From contig JBOZIK010000001.1 in NCBI GenBank assembly GCA_051453625.1, positions 203,412,365 through 203,476,364 on the forward strand: a stretch of DNA of 64,000 nucleotides. Reading direction: 5' to 3'. A program made the position numbers and the translations under genes. The notes beneath the pieces are model-generated. The model saw only the letters and a list, made by a program, of their open reading frames with translations. It did not search any database and was not told where the DNA came from. This stretch comes from Welwitschia mirabilis (taxonomy: Eukaryota; Gnetophyta; Gnetopsida; Welwitschiales). This document shows, in pieces, positions 12,100 to 24,976 of this stretch (its first letter is position 1; the number at the start of each line of letters is the position of its first letter).

Positions 12100-15000
12100 C
12101 GCAACACTATATGAAATGAATGATGTTTTTTATTCCTCTTCTTCCTTTTTCCTTCCATTTCTCTCATTTCTGTAGTTCATTTTCTTAGGATTTTTCCTTT
12201 CTTTAAAGGCAAATAATGATGAATTTCTATTTTATCCTTTTCAATAGCAGTTGTGAGATCAAAATTATTTATTTTTATATGAATTATTCTTTTTCTTATT
12301 TGTCTTATGAAAATAAAAGTAGACTAGTGAATTTTAATGCTTGTTTTGATCGTAACTCTTTTTATGCAACTCTAATGGTTTTGAATTTTTGTTAATAGCT
12401 ACCTATCATTATTTAGAAACTTTTATTCTTTATTTGTAAGAACTCAAATTTGGCCTCTAAAACCTCTTTTTGGACCATTTTCAGTCTTAGTTGTAGTTTT
12501 ACTTAGAAAACATTGTAAACTATAAAATCTTAAGTCTTTTGATCTTCCATAAGAAATTTATCTATCATTATCAAATTTTTTTAGAAATTTAAAATTTTAT
12601 AGCATATTATTTTTAAAGTAATTTCATAAATTTTTAAAGTACTTTCATAATATTCAATCCATTGTTTCACAAGTTTTATAGTTTTTTAAATACTCTTGAT
12701 GAAAATAAGGTTAACTATAATTTTTAGAATTTTTTCTAGATGAACTGTTTCTATCGATTTCAATCAATTCTAGTTGATCTTGAATGTTTACTTCTAGAAA
12801 CTTGTTTTAGAAGATATACTAACTATTTTTAAGGTTCTCAAAATTTTTAAATACATTCTTCTAAATTTTCTCTCTTTATTTCCATTAGTTAAAATAGCTT
12901 AAAACTAACTAAGTATTACTTTGATTTAATAAATGTTTACATGCTAGTTTTTATCAATTACCTATTAATTTAGAATATAAATTACATGTTTTAATGATTT
13001 TATAACTCATATAATAATAAGTAAAGACTTATCTTCCAATTTAAATGTATCAAATTTTAATAAAAATCTTCTTAAAGTTAAATAATTTGCTATGTTGATT
13101 TGAAGAATCTAGCTCTTTAAGTGTTATCTTTTGATTCTAAGTTGTTATACATTTAGTACTTATTATGGAAATTTGATGTTTTTCTTGTTTTATAGTTCTA
13201 TGTAAAGGAAATGATGTTTTTATTCCTTTTCTTCCTTTTTTCCTCCGTTTCTCTTATTTTTTTAGTTCATTTTTTCATGATTCCATCCTTCTTCTAAGAA
13301 AAATGACAATGAATTTTTATTTTATCCTTTTCAATAGTAGTATATTGATTTGTAAATATGTTCTTTACATTCATATCAGATTAAAATTATCTATTTTTAC
13401 ATGAATTCTTCTCTCTTCATTCTCTTGTTAATCATAACTCTTTTTGCAATTTCAATAGCTCTCAAAGTTTGCTAGTTGCTTTCTCTCATTAATTATGAAC
13501 TTTCATTTCCAATTAGTAAGAACTAAAATTTAGCCTTTAAAATAATGTTTTGTGCTATTATCAGTTTTGAGTAATTTTATAATATGAAATCCATTATTTC
13601 CTAAGTTCTATAATTTTTTAAATATACTTGGGCAAAATAAGGTTTACTTTAATTTTTGCAATTTTTTCTAGATGAATTATTTCTATTAGTTTTAATCGAT
13701 TCTACTTCATCTTAAATATTTAATTCTAAATCCTTATTTTGAATATATTTTAAGCATTTTAAAGCTCCTAATAGTTTCTAAGTCCAATCTTCTAATTTAT
13801 TTCTCATTATTTTCTCTCTCTTCTTTCTTTTACTCTTTCTATTAGTTAAAATAGCTTGAAATTAACTGAGTGTTACTTTGAGTTAATGAATGTTCACATG
13901 CTAGTTTTTATCAATTACCTATTGACTTAGAATATAATTTAGATGTCTTAATGATTTTATAACTTACTTTATGATAAGTAGAGAGTTATATTTCAAGTTA
14001 AATGTATTGAAATTTAGTGGAAATCTTGTTAAAGTCAAATAATTTACCATGTTGATTTAAATAATATACTTTTCAAGTGTTATCTTTTAATTCTAGGTTA
14101 ATTTAAGTTTTCTATATAATGGAATGTGAAGTCTGAATTACTCAATTACATCCATATTAAATGATTTGACGTAGTAAACTTTTCAAGAAAAACTATTTTT
14201 GTAAGAAAATGACTTTAGTAGCTTTGACTATTTAGATTTTTTTACTTGTTTGTTTGAGTTATAAATAACATTAAGANNNNNNNNNNNNNNNNNNNNNNNN
14301 NNNNNNNNNNNNNNNNNNNNNNNNNNNNNNNNNNNNNNNNNNNNNNNNNNNNNNNNNNNNNNNNNNNNNNNNNNNNAAAACCTATGTTTTATCCATCTAC
14401 AGTCAAAGGTGCAGTTTTACTTAGAAAATTTTTTGAACTGTGAAATATTAGTTTTGTTATTTTTACATAGTAAATTTATCTACCATTATTAATGTGTTTC
14501 TAGTAATTACAAATTTTAAATTGCATTATTTTTTGAGTACTTTTAGAATATGGAATTCATTTTTTTTCAAATTTAATATTTTTCTTAGTACTCATGGTCA
14601 AAATAGGGTTGACTGTAATTTTGTAGTTTTTATACATAAACTATTTCTATTAGTTTCAATCAATTCTAGTTAATCTTGAATGTTTGGTTTTAGAAACTTA
14701 TTTTAAGACATATTATAAGTATTGTAAAATTTCTAAGAATTTCTAAGTCAATTCTTATGAATTTTCTGTCTCCCTTTTCTCTCTCTTCTTCCTTTACCTC
14801 TTTTTATTGGTCAAAATAGCTTGAATTGGACTAAGTGTTACTTTGATCTAATAAACATTAATATACTAGTTAATATAGATTACCTATTAATTTAGAATCT
14901 AATTGAGATTCTTTAATGCCTTTATAACTCATTTCATAATAATTAAATAGTTATCTTTTAAAGTCATATGTATCAAAATTTAGTGAAAATTTTGTTAAAA

Positions 15001-15260
15001 TCAAAGGATTTGCTATGTCAATTTAAAGAATATAACTTTTCAAGTTTTGTATTTAAATTCTAGGTTGTTGTAAATTTTGTATAGAATGGAATGTAATATC
15101 CAATTAGTTAATTACATCCATGTTAAATGATTTCATGTAATCAATGTTTTAATGAAAATTATTTTTATATGAAAAATGACTTTGATAAATTTGACTGTTT
15201 AAATTCACTTTCTTACTCATATGAGCTATAAATGATCTTTAGAATCATAATGAATATTTA
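12100..15260. repeat. Three-unit tandem array, ~0.93-1.1 kb per unit, inside the copia pol region
   Basis: Units begin near 12107 and 13212 with the shared AATGATGTTTTTATTCC-type start; the third is entered after the gap at 14376. Internal markers repeat in order: TTTTACTTAGAAAA (12500, 14410), ATTTCTATTAGTTT..CAATC (12745, 13680, 14640), AAAATAGCTTGAA (12890, 13850, 14812), TTTTATCAATTACCTATTGA-type (12950, 13905, 14875). Spacing varies because unit 2 lacks ~150 bases present in unit 1. No ORF. It may be a satellite-like expansion or a non-coding insertion that disrupted the copia element. The gap at 14277-14376 lies between units 2 and 3. Confidence 0.75.
14277..14376. other. Assembly gap, 100 N
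   Basis: Falls within the tandem array, so the unit count is uncertain. Confidence 0.95.
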
Positions 15261-15589
15261 TAAAATATTATTTCTTTTTATTTTATTATATTTTCATTTT
15301 TACATCTCATGAAATGACATTTTTACATATGAAGTTCTTTATGATAATTTTTAGTTATGTGTTGTAATTACTTGTATATCACATAAAAGAAATAGTTGTT
15401 TTATCATGTTAAGTAATAGCTTAATAAAACATTGTTAATATTTATATATTAATTCATGCTAGATGTTATATCAATTTTATCTGCATGTAGTTCTACTATA
15501 TATGCAATTTGATCTAAGGAATTTCTTTATGCTTTAACTTAAACTTTTTACACTTGAACTTTCTTTCCCTGAGTTGAATAATATTATTG

Positions 15590-16440
15590 AGTATACATCT
15601 ATTTTTAAAAATGCTTAGAGCATGATATTATTATTTTAAAAAAATTAATTTTTACTTTGTTTAATAAGCTTTAATGTATCTAAGAAAAATACCTTATGAA
15701 GACTTTAAATCAAACTTTTTTTGATCAACATCCTTTAAGATGTAACACTCACTACTAAATATCTTGAAGTATAACATATTTGGTTTCTTTTCTTTTTACA
15801 TTTCATGTATATATTTGGTAGTACTTGATCTAGGAAATGCTTTATTAAATATATAAAAAGTTGTATTAAATGATTTAGGCCAAATTCATTTAGCTATATC
15901 TTTTTCTTAAAGTATCATTATAGTCATCTATAAAGAACCCTATCATTTTTTAGTGCTATACCATTTTGTTATGGGGTTATAATAGCTAAGAACTCATGAA
16001 TAATAAATTTATTTTATACCATTCTTCAAATATTTAATTTTCAATTTCTTCTTTATCATCACTTCTTATCTTCTTATGTTATGTTTGGTTTCATTCTCTA
16101 ATCTTCTATAGAAGCCTTGAAATTTATTAAATGCTTTATTCTTATGTCTTAAAAATAACACCTATGAAAACCTTGAAAATTCATCAACTATTGCAAACAT
16201 ATATTTTTGACCACTAAGATTCTCTACAAGGGTAGCACCTTATAAGGTAAATATGAATAACATTTAAAGATTATTGAGAGAAAAGTTAATTAGTTTTAGA
16301 AAAAGTCTTTCTAATTTTCTTTCCTAGTTGATAAGTACAACATAGCTCATCTTAAGCTTTACTTAAGAAAGGACTACCTATAACTACACCATGTTTTAAG
16401 ATTTTGTAGAGGTTTTTTTATTTTAACTAGCTTAACATTT
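15590..16440 (-). pseudogene. Copia integrase
   Basis: The minus strand reads ELCCTYQLGKK near 16320-16352 (usual LCDACQLGKQ, second zinc Cys lost to Tyr), the HMDLFGP-equivalent VIHIYLIRCYPC, then IRSDDKEEIEN at about 16037-16070 (usual IRSDHGREFEN, catalytic Asp kept), then ITP[stop]QNGIA at 15960-15980 (usual TPQQNGVVERKNR), and further on FSSECYILKDVDQKKFDLKSS and GIFLRY (usual KFDAKSDEGIFLGY). Multiple stops and frame changes. It faces the same way as gag and RT, in copia order. Confidence 0.8.
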
Positions 16441-16756
16441 ATGCCATATTATATGTTCATAAGAAGATATAGAAGATAAATGTTTACTACCTCATATCTG
16501 TCTAATTGAATAGATTTTTTTTTCTATATTACCAGATAAAATAATTTTTCTCTATTTAAATAGAACATGAAAATTTAAGTTACTAAAGATAACATATATA
16601 CCTTTATCACAAATTTTACTAATGATAAGAAGGTTATCCTTTAAACCATTGACACATTCCAAGTGCTCTTGTTACTTAGTTCTTTTTATTTGAATAGTAT
16701 ACTCTTCAAAGATCAGTTAACTATAAAAAACTTTAGAATCATTTTAATTCAATTAT

Positions 16757-16766
16757 NNNNNNNNNN
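16757..16766. other. Assembly gap, 10 N
   Basis: Between the gag and integrase remnants of copia element 1; the protease was not recognised nearby. Confidence 0.95.
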
Positions 16767-17289
16767 AAACGCTCACAGTCCTTGTCTCTTGAACTTGAGA
16801 GCTCTTGGAAATTTCTAATCTCATTTTTGAAGTTTGTGCTTATGCTCCCAAGTTCTTCTTTGCAAGTTTAAGTAATAACAAAAGACTTGTCTTTTCTTCT
16901 TTATATTTGTAACATCTTTGTTTGGGAAAGAGTTTTCCTTAAAAAGTGCTTTTCCTTCTATAAATAGTTTTAGTAATCCTACATTAAGTTTTCTTCCTTT
17001 TACTTATTAATGTTATTCTAGTTTTATTACTTTTTTATATTTTTTAGTATTAGAAGTATTAATTTTTAAAAATTAATCGTGTTTTCATTAGTTTCTTCAT
17101 AATCTATAATACCTAAAACATTTTCCAATTCTTTTTCATGGGGGTTAGATAAATAAAAATGAAAACCACTATTTATTTTAGTATTAAGTTAACATAATTA
17201 GAGGTAAATGCCATGGAAGACAATCTTTTATCACTTAAATTATACTTAAGATCCAATTCCTCATTATTCGTAGTGGTCATATTGAATTT

Positions 17290-18173
17290 TTCTTTAGAGG
17301 TTCTTGATATCTTATTGTTGTTTGAACATTTAGCTATCATATGTTTAAATCCTTTACATGCATAATATTGGATAATATTCTCTCTTATCTTACCTATTAG
17401 TTTTAAAGAGGTTATGTCACAATCCTTTCTATTTCTCCACTTTGCCTATTAATAATCTTATTAAACTTACTAATGAATAAAGTTAGTTATTTATGGAATC
17501 AGAATTAGAAGATGAACTAGAAGAATTATCATTTTTTATTTTTCAAGAAGGTATTAAAATTTACATCTTTTCCTTATTAACCTTTGTAAATATTTCATAA
17601 TTCAAATATTGAGATGTCACTTAACAACTCCTCTAGACTAGTCTTTCTTTTTTTTTTCACTCATATCTCTAATAAAAAATACTTTGTTCTCCTATTCCTT
17701 TGGAAGAGATATTAAAATATTCTTAGTAATTTGGTTATTTTACAATGTTTATAAGCTCCTAAGATCCATTAAAGATATTCATGAGTTTGTTATTTAATTT
17801 TATAAATGTTTCATCTTATTGCATCTAGATTTGCTCAATATGTATTATTAACATTTGCTTATTTATCTTTGTCTTGGCTATTTCTTTATATGTTACCTTT
17901 AGATAGTCTGAAATAAATTTATTAGTATAGATGTTTCTTATATTTTTTTAGTATTTTGTATTAATAGCACATCGCCTGGAATGACTTTCTTATTGAGCAT
18001 TAGCCTTATCCTTGTTAGCATTCTCCCATCTACTACTTGCTTTGAATACAAATATTGTTACTTCATTAATTTCTTGTGCTTCCATAGAAGGATAAAATCT
18101 CTCTTCTATAATGATCTAATAACTTAAGCTTATTGCTCAATAAATACTTAAATTCATATTCTCTAGAACTCAT
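17290..18173 (-). pseudogene. Copia gag with zinc knuckle
   Basis: Starts at an ATG reading MSSREYEF. Downstream, SDYLKVTYKEIAKTKINKQ and DETFIKLNNKLMNIFN parallel the usual copia gag core (W..L...YEG..KVK..KLQ, DESI.E...R...I.N). The zinc knuckle at 17326-17364 reads YACKGFKHMIAKC preceded by Tyr, so the first Cys of the CCHC motif is Tyr (TGT to TAT). Stops interrupt every ~20-40 codons. In a live element Gag forms the particle and packages RNA. Confidence 0.75.
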
Positions 18174-18285
18174 AGTTATTACCAATCAAGTAGGATGGAT
18201 GATTGATTCCTTAATATTCCATCTTTAGATACTTATTAAACAATTAAATGGAGCCAAAACATAAAAAAAAAAAAAAATCACATAT

Positions 18286-18305
18286 GCTAATGCTTTGATG
18301 ATAAT
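18286..18305 (-). other. Decayed iMet primer-binding site, copia element 1
   Basis: The minus strand reads ATTATCATCAAAGCATTAGC, against the usual ATTGGTATCAGAGC plus a few bases. It abuts the LTR end CCTAACA exactly, as expected. Confidence 0.6.
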
Positions 18306-19370
18306 TGTTAGGATTAGTTATCATAGAGGAAAGAAGCAAATAGAATAACTAGGGTAATTTTAGCAATTTAAAGTTTAACATTAAGATGGTGTAATAAAAT
18401 GTACAATTCCATATGATTAGTAATTAGCATCGATTAAACTAGGATGGTGGTTTAAATAACTTAATATAAATATAATAATTTAGCATAATAATTTAACTTA
18501 ATCAATAATATAAAAAGGTATAAAGTAAAGAAAATAAGTATGTTTTCCTTTATTTCTAATATAGCCTTCATTCACTCCATAAGACTTTATGATAGTCCTC
18601 CACTAGTTTAATTGGGATTCTTTAAAAATTCTCATCTATAATCACCTGCCTAAAATAACTTCATTATAGTGTAAACTAATAGCAAAAATATATAGAGTGA
18701 GTAAGAGTATGCTTTTCTAAGTTTTCAATAAGATTAAAAGTTATTAGTAACTAGAATAATTTTCCTATTTATAACATATAAATTCTAGGTATTTATAACA
18801 ATTGTAATGAGTAAGGTAACTATTAGGAGCCTCAAAATGATTTGATAAGCATTCTAAAATAATTTTCAATGGTTGTTAGCATTATTTAATAGTTATATTT
18901 TTATCAATGAATAGACTAGTGGTTGACCCCTTTGAGGACATGATCAGCCTATCTTGTCATGTTTTTGGAAAATGCTTTAGGTGATCAATCATAGGTTGGA
19001 TCTAGTTGATCTCATGGGTGATTGACTTTTAAATGTAACTTGATGGTTATATTTTATTTCTATTTTAAAATATGCTAATAGCTGATTATCTCCTTGGGTA
19101 TTCACTTAATCACTTGATAAAACATCTACTTTTATTAATAGGTGGTTGACCTCTTAGATAATGTTAGTTGATCACTTCAAAATTTTCTGATTCTAAGTAC
19201 TTAAGGCTTATTTTATATCTTAAAATTTTCTTTTCTTCTATTTCTTTAGCAATATATTTTAATGCTTAATTTATAGTCATTCTTTTCAATCCTACAAAAG
19301 GTCATTCTATTAGAGAACTTGTATAAGATGACTTGTCATCAATTAATAACCTAGAAGTATAAAAAAACCT
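18306..19370 (-). repeat. Right (5') LTR of copia element 1
   Basis: On the plus strand it begins TGTTAGGATTAG next to the primer site and matches the left LTR over 18520-19370. It contains degenerate GTTGACC/GATCAGCC motifs and a CCTATTTATAACAT site that on the plus strand looks like a TATA-type signal but lies on the non-transcribed side. The outer end near 19370 is inferred from loss of similarity. Confidence 0.6.
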
Positions 19371-19639
19371 CTTCCAACACTTATCTAAATTTGAAAAATA
19401 GTTCTTACATTAGAAAATGTAAATAAAAGTTAGTAATAGAATTTAAATGATTATTTTTTCCTTCATACTTAAATAAAAAGATAAAGATTAGCTCAAAACT
19501 ATCCCATGCAAAAGCCTCAAGAGTTGGAACCAAGTATAAAATGATTTTATTAAAAGATTCATAAGTAAAACAACTATGGAAAGAAGAAGAAAATAAGTCA
19601 TAAATTTTTCACAACTTTCTTGTGTATATTATGCCACAA

Positions 19640-20700
19640 CCTATGAGAGATTTCTAATAGCTATATCATCGAATTTAGTAGATGAATTCACAAAGGAAGA
19701 ACTTATTAATCATTTATTTAATAGTTCAAATAGGTAAATAAATCAATTAGTGTATTTTACATGTGGAGGTTATCTACCTAACCTTACTTTGAATGATGCT
19801 TGAATACTATTAGAGAAATTAGTTGAGATAAGTTAAACTTAGTCTAAACTGACTTTTTAAAAAAGACAAACAAAGAGAGAGAGAGGGGGAACGGGGGAAC
19901 TAAAGGATAAGTAATAAATTATATGAAGAAAGTGCATTGGAAAGATACATAAGAACCATCCATCCCTAATACTATTATTCAAGACCTTACCAATACATTA
20001 TGAAAATACATAAGAGCTATTTCTAATGCTAAATCATTAACTAGAAAACCTTCAACATCATACTTTACATGTTACATTTATGAAATGTGGCCATGCAATA
20101 AATGCTTGTCCTATTTTAGTAACTTGCAAGAAGTAATTTTTGAAGATATTTGTGCATTCAATTATAATGAATTTAGAAATAATCAAAATACACCTAAGTA
20201 GTTCCAATTAAAATGTAACATACCCTTACCAACTTCTAATTCTTCATCTTAGAATAAATTTAGAAATAACAACTTTTAGCCAAGCTTCTTAAATTACCAT
20301 AGAAATGATATCTTTAGAGATACAATTTAAAAGTTAGAAAAGATACATGAAACTGTAAATTAAAACATGAAAAATTAAAACATAAAGATTAAAAGTATTA
20401 TAAAAATTCTTCAACAAATACATTGGAGAATGAAAGATTACATGGGTCTCTTGCAACTCAAACTATGTCTAATTCCAATGACATGAGGAAAGATTGAAAA
20501 TTTGTAATAAGAAGTGAAAATGTCATGAAGAACCATTAAATAAAGAAATAATGTCACATATGATGATAACATTAAAATTCTTGATCAACCAAATTTTCAT
20601 TTGACATATAAAGAAAAATTCAATAGCAACATAACTAAGGAGAATGAAAGAAATAAACCCATAACCCCTTGGTTAGAAAGATTGAAGCCTAGTACTAATT
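19640..20700 (+). pseudogene. Gag of an Athila-like Ty3-gypsy element (copy G1)
   Basis: Reads FTKEELINHLFN and NLTLNDA[stop]ILLEKLVEIS, paralleling the better copy at 30869-31117 (FTQEELIDYFYN, NLTLENVWKLLEELVELS). Near 20090 CGHAINACP retains the end of a zinc knuckle, followed after a frame change by EDICAFNYNEFRNNQN. A heptad-like segment NIKIKSIIKILQQI near 20380 fits the C-terminal coiled coil of such Gags. Stops and frameshifts throughout. The 5' end is lost at the copia LTR (19370). Confidence 0.7.
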
Positions 20701-20929
20701 ATTATAATTATCTTAAGGTAATCAAGCAAGATATAATTCATAATACATTAATTTAAAAAATGTTATAAGATAATCTTAAATATAATAAGATATGGAAAGA
20801 CTTGATAAAAAATAAAAGAGAACTATACCAACGAGAATATTTATAGTTTAATCCCTTTTTAAGTTGGTCATGTGTAAATGTCCTAAATTTAAAAGTCCAA
20901 CAATTGCCATGATTATTATTATTTTAGGT

Positions 20930-21190
20930 GAAAATAATAAAATAAAATTCTTGATTGGTATAAAAACTAGTTTCAACATCATTTTACTTTACATTTGTAA
21001 CAAATTTGGTTGGAAAGTAGAATTGAATCAATAAATATTATTTTAAAATTGGTTGATATAACTATAAATAGAATAATTAGAATGATTAAGCATTTGACAA
21101 TACAAATTGAGGAATATTTTTATTCTATAGATGTAGTTTCATTAAAGTAAAATACAATGAAATATACCCTTTACTTATAACAAGATACCT
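20930..21190 (+). pseudogene. Aspartic protease fragment of copy G1
   Basis: The frame reads IKTSFNIILLYICNKFGWKVE, paralleling IRVLINIMPL and KVELS of the protease at 32130-32490, and QFEEYFYSIDVV parallels QIKEVFYPIDLV. The conserved LGRPFLAT end is missing because the frame runs into the LTR at 21194. Confidence 0.55.
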
Positions 21191-21193
21191 TTA

Positions 21194-22447
21194 TGTAATA
21201 ACCCATTATGTTATCGATACATGCGTTAACATGCAAAAATTAACATTCACATCAAGTTTTTTAAGCTAGTTTAGTATGATCATTATAGATTTTATCATAT
21301 TTTTATGAATTTATTATGATAAATTCCATTCTTCCACACTATTATTTTGCATCTTTGAGATAAGATTAGGAGAATTCTTGTAAAAGCTAGAGACCTAATT
21401 CTTAGAAAGTTGGTAGTACTAATGGAATTGAAAGTGGTGCTAGTTTACTTCCACTTTTGGACTTTATTCTTGCATTCTAGGGTGATGTAGTTGTTAGGTC
21501 ATCTATAACTATTAGTACCTAGGTCAAAGGAGGCTAATATTAGACTAATTTTTAGAATCCCTAATCCTAACCCTATATGTTAATGTATAAAATGTCATAG
21601 CATCATACTTTTAGGGTTATTAATGATTATTAATCACTAATGCTCTATTGTAACTTTCACAAAACATTGTAAGAGCTTATATCATGTCTAGCTTTTAAAC
21701 TACTACATTAGGGATAAACTATCCCTCCAAGGCTAGCATGATATTTTCTTATAGTAATTTCTATCTTCTTTTGATGTATACTTGTTTTATTTCATGCATT
21801 AAAATCTATTTTTCATTCTAAATCTAAGTTTTTGATATTAAATGTATAAATTTTCATGCTTGATAGGATTGAAGTTCTTTAAGTATTTTTTTAATTTTTA
21901 GTAAAGCACTAAAGTAATCTTGGTTTTTTGTTTACTATTATTTGATGTTCTTTGGGATTAAAAATCTGACTTTACTTGCTTATGAACTAAGTAATAAGAG
22001 CTAAGAAGACCTAGAGCCTTTATCAAATATTAAGCCTCTTGAATATATGTTTAAAGTAAGATTTAAGTAAGTATATTTTAATTGAAGGTTTTAATCATTA
22101 TAGGGATGTTCACGTTAGATCTTATGACTATGATATATTTGTAGCTCACAATATTAATTAACAATTCATCTGTATTCTATACTGTTGCTATATGAAATCA
22201 TTTTATGATAGTTGAATAAGTGTTTTATGTAAATCTTTTCTGTTTTATGTTATTAAATTATACCTTGGAAAGAATGACACTGAGACTATACTATAAATGA
22301 AATTCATAGTTTATTTGATAAAAATTGGATTTGGTCATGTAAGATTTATATTACTAGGAAAATCTTACTTTTTATTATACATTAATAATAGATACAAGCA
22401 TAGATAAATTTATCACATATAGCTTTCTAGAATTATTAATCATAACA
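21194..22447 (+). repeat. LTR of a Tat/Ogre-like Ty3-gypsy element (tentative)
   Basis: Begins TGTAATAACCC, immediately after the truncated protease, and ends ATCATAACA, immediately before a primer-site-like sequence. A TATA-like AATGTATAAAATG lies near 21583. No ORF. The boundaries rest on the TG..CA ends and the following primer site; no second copy is in the window. Confidence 0.5.
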
Positions 22448-22465
22448 TGGTAGCTATAGTGGGGA
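22448..22465 (+). other. Decayed primer-binding site of Tat/Ogre type
   Basis: TGGTAGCTATAGTGGGGA resembles, from memory, the Arg-type site of Tat/Ogre elements (TGGCGACC..GTGGGGA), with several C-to-T and G-to-A changes. Confidence 0.4.
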
Positions 22466-24398
22466 ATGCACATTCATTTTTATTTCTATAATTTTCTTTT
22501 TTACTTCTTTTCTTAATTATTTTTTTATACTTCCATTGTAGTGCCTCTTTATTTTATTTTTTATTTTTTGCTTTAGTTTTATTTTATACTAGTTTTACTA
22601 TAATACCTTTTTTTATTTTTCTTTTTTTTTAAGTTTTTTAAGTTATTTTTATTTTAGGATTTTTATTCTCTAGACTTTCTAATAATTTTTTATTTTTAGT
22701 ACATCTCCAATGAGTGGGCCATCTTTGGTAACATTCAAACTAGTTCTTTTATTTTTCCTACAAGTTTTTATTTAGCTTTAACATATTTCATAGATATTTT
22801 ATAGATCTAACATATTTCTATAAGGTTGTTTTTTGTTTTCTTTTTATTTCCTTTCCTCTTCTCTATTTTCCTTGTTCCATAGGCTAAAGATGATCAAGGA
22901 TCCTATTTATTTCTATTTTTCTTTCATTTTTTTGCATTACATAGTTTTTCCTCACCACTACATTTTTATTTTTTCACGTTGCATTGTATATTTTTTTTTA
23001 ATTATAGCATTTTAAATTTTCTTGCATTTCATCCTGCATACCCTCTTCCTTATTTATTTTTAACATTCAACTATCACTTCAAATACCTTATTTTCCCAAA
23101 TATCATTTTTTATTTCTCTTGCTATTATTTCTTTAGAAACACTAGTGTAGCTACCTGTTCCACTAGTGTCATTATTCTTCTTGTGAATATCACCTAGAAC
23201 TTTATGAAACTTGTTTTTTAATTTTTTCTTGACTTTTAAAACATTATTCTAATCTTCCATTTTCCAAATTCTTGCATGAACTGATAATGTATATCTAATG
23301 ATAGAGTTCATTAAATCTCTCTTAATCCAAACATGGATTCAAATCTAGAAAATAAAGATAGATATTTCTTTAGAAGCAGATCAAAATAAAAACCTCAATA
23401 AAAATAAGATTACAATACAAACAATAAAGTTAATATATAAAACCCTTATCCTTCTTACTAATACTTACAATCATAGTTGCAATTTGGTTTTCCCTAAACG
23501 TTTCTTACAATCAATCATCTAGATAAATACTAAAATATTACCTACAATTATAGTGTGTGGATACCTCTTCTTACATATTTTAGCCATCCAATACCCATAG
23601 AATGGCCTTTATACTAATTATTATTAAACTCTTATTTTCATGAATTAAAATCTAGAGGATCTTTATTACATCTTAAAGAGTTTGAATGTACTTTATTCAC
23701 TATTCCATAAAACCATTATATATTTAATGCCCTTAGGTTAATACTCTTTTCTTTTTTCCTAAAAATATTAGTTGTACATATTGAAACCTATTTCTATTTC
23801 AAATTGAATCAATTTAAATGGATATTTTATTAAGAATTTTTTTTTTAAAGTCATAATGCCAATGCTCTTAGAAGAGAAATTATGAGCTTTTAACAAAAAT
23901 GCCATGAGACGTTTTACTAAACATTAGAGAGATTCAAAGACTTATTACTTAAACCTTCATGAGTATTTAAGTAATGTACACTTATCAGCGTCTTTTATTA
24001 AGGCTTATCTTCAAATCATAGAAAACTTATAGAGATGATGTGTAGACAAAATTGATGAAGTACTTTTTAGGATCAATTTTTGAGATGTTTAAAAATTAGA
24101 AAATTCTAGTGATCCTTTTAGATTACATTCTAATGTTAAAGTAACTAGTACCTTTAAGATTTCTAAGAATTTTAAAGTTAACAATAAATTAAAGGAGTTG
24201 TCTAAAATGACTGAGTTACTTAGCACTATGCTTAAACATACTATTAACAAAACTAAGTGTTTAATATTTTATGTAGATTTGCATGAGACTTTTGAGTGCT
24301 CGTCCATTCTTACCTTTTAAGATATGGTTTATGACTAAGTAGATTTTATAGGAAAAGAATGGCCAAAATTAAAGAACAATCAATCTTTACTCTTGCAC

Positions 24399-24427
24399 NN
24401 NNNNNNNNNNNNNNNNNNNNNNNNNNN
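24399..24427. other. Assembly gap, 29 N
   Basis: Within the unassigned AT-rich stretch. Confidence 0.95.
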
Positions 24428-24965
24428 ATGTTTCATGAAAATAATAGAACAATGATCAAGCATAATCAATCCAATCTACAATTCCTTACCATTCATCATT
24501 ATTTAATCATATCATTTCTCATGTAATTCTTTTCCTTCACCAACTTACATTACTTTAGACCTTGGAAAAAATATTTATAAATATTCAAACTTAAAATTAA
24601 TAATGACCAATAATAATTAAATAAACAAAGTTTTTTCACCTTATAAATATTAGAATAAATCATATAACAATTAACTAAACTGCCACACACATTGTTGCAT
24701 CTCTTAACTAATGTAAAAAAGATAAGATTACTTCTTATCATGATCCATCCATGTGGTTTTAAAATATTTAAGAGAATGTAATACTACCACATTAAAGAAA
24801 CCAAATCCATAAACCTTATAAATGAAAGAGAAATTAATCAAGAGGAGGAGAAGATGAGTTGCATGAGAAAGAACGCCCATGAAATATAGTGGTAAAAAGA
24901 AGAAATAAAAAGATAATTTTAAAGAAGAAATTCCATATTTTAAGGAGCCTACATTCTTTCCACAA

Positions 24966-24976
24966 NNNNNNNNNNN
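24966..24976. other. Assembly gap, 11 N
   Basis: Within the unassigned AT-rich stretch. Confidence 0.95.

Larger units (their letters stand above)
6440..19370 (-). mobile_element. Ty1-copia element 1, minus strand, highly decayed and expanded
   Basis: Read on the minus strand, the order is LTR (18306-19370), iMet-type primer site (18286-18305), gag (17290-18173), integrase (15590-16440), RT and RNase H (9600-11180), acidic tail (8140-8290), LTR (6440-7400). Integrase before RT is the copia order. A ~3.2 kb tandem array lies between integrase and RT. Total span ~12.9 kb is longer than most copia elements because of that insertion. Every ORF is broken by stops and frameshifts. Confidence 0.75.

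Noticed and set aside
21553-21580. CCCTAATCCTAACCCTATA, resembling an interstitial telomeric repeat
   Set aside because: Only two to three irregular units and not the plant CCCTAAA period; likely chance within an LTR.
22833-23197. Two overlapping hydrophobic frames of 60 and 72 codons
   Set aside because: They lie in a T-rich tract that gives Phe/Leu/Ile in any frame; no initiation context, homologue or conservation.
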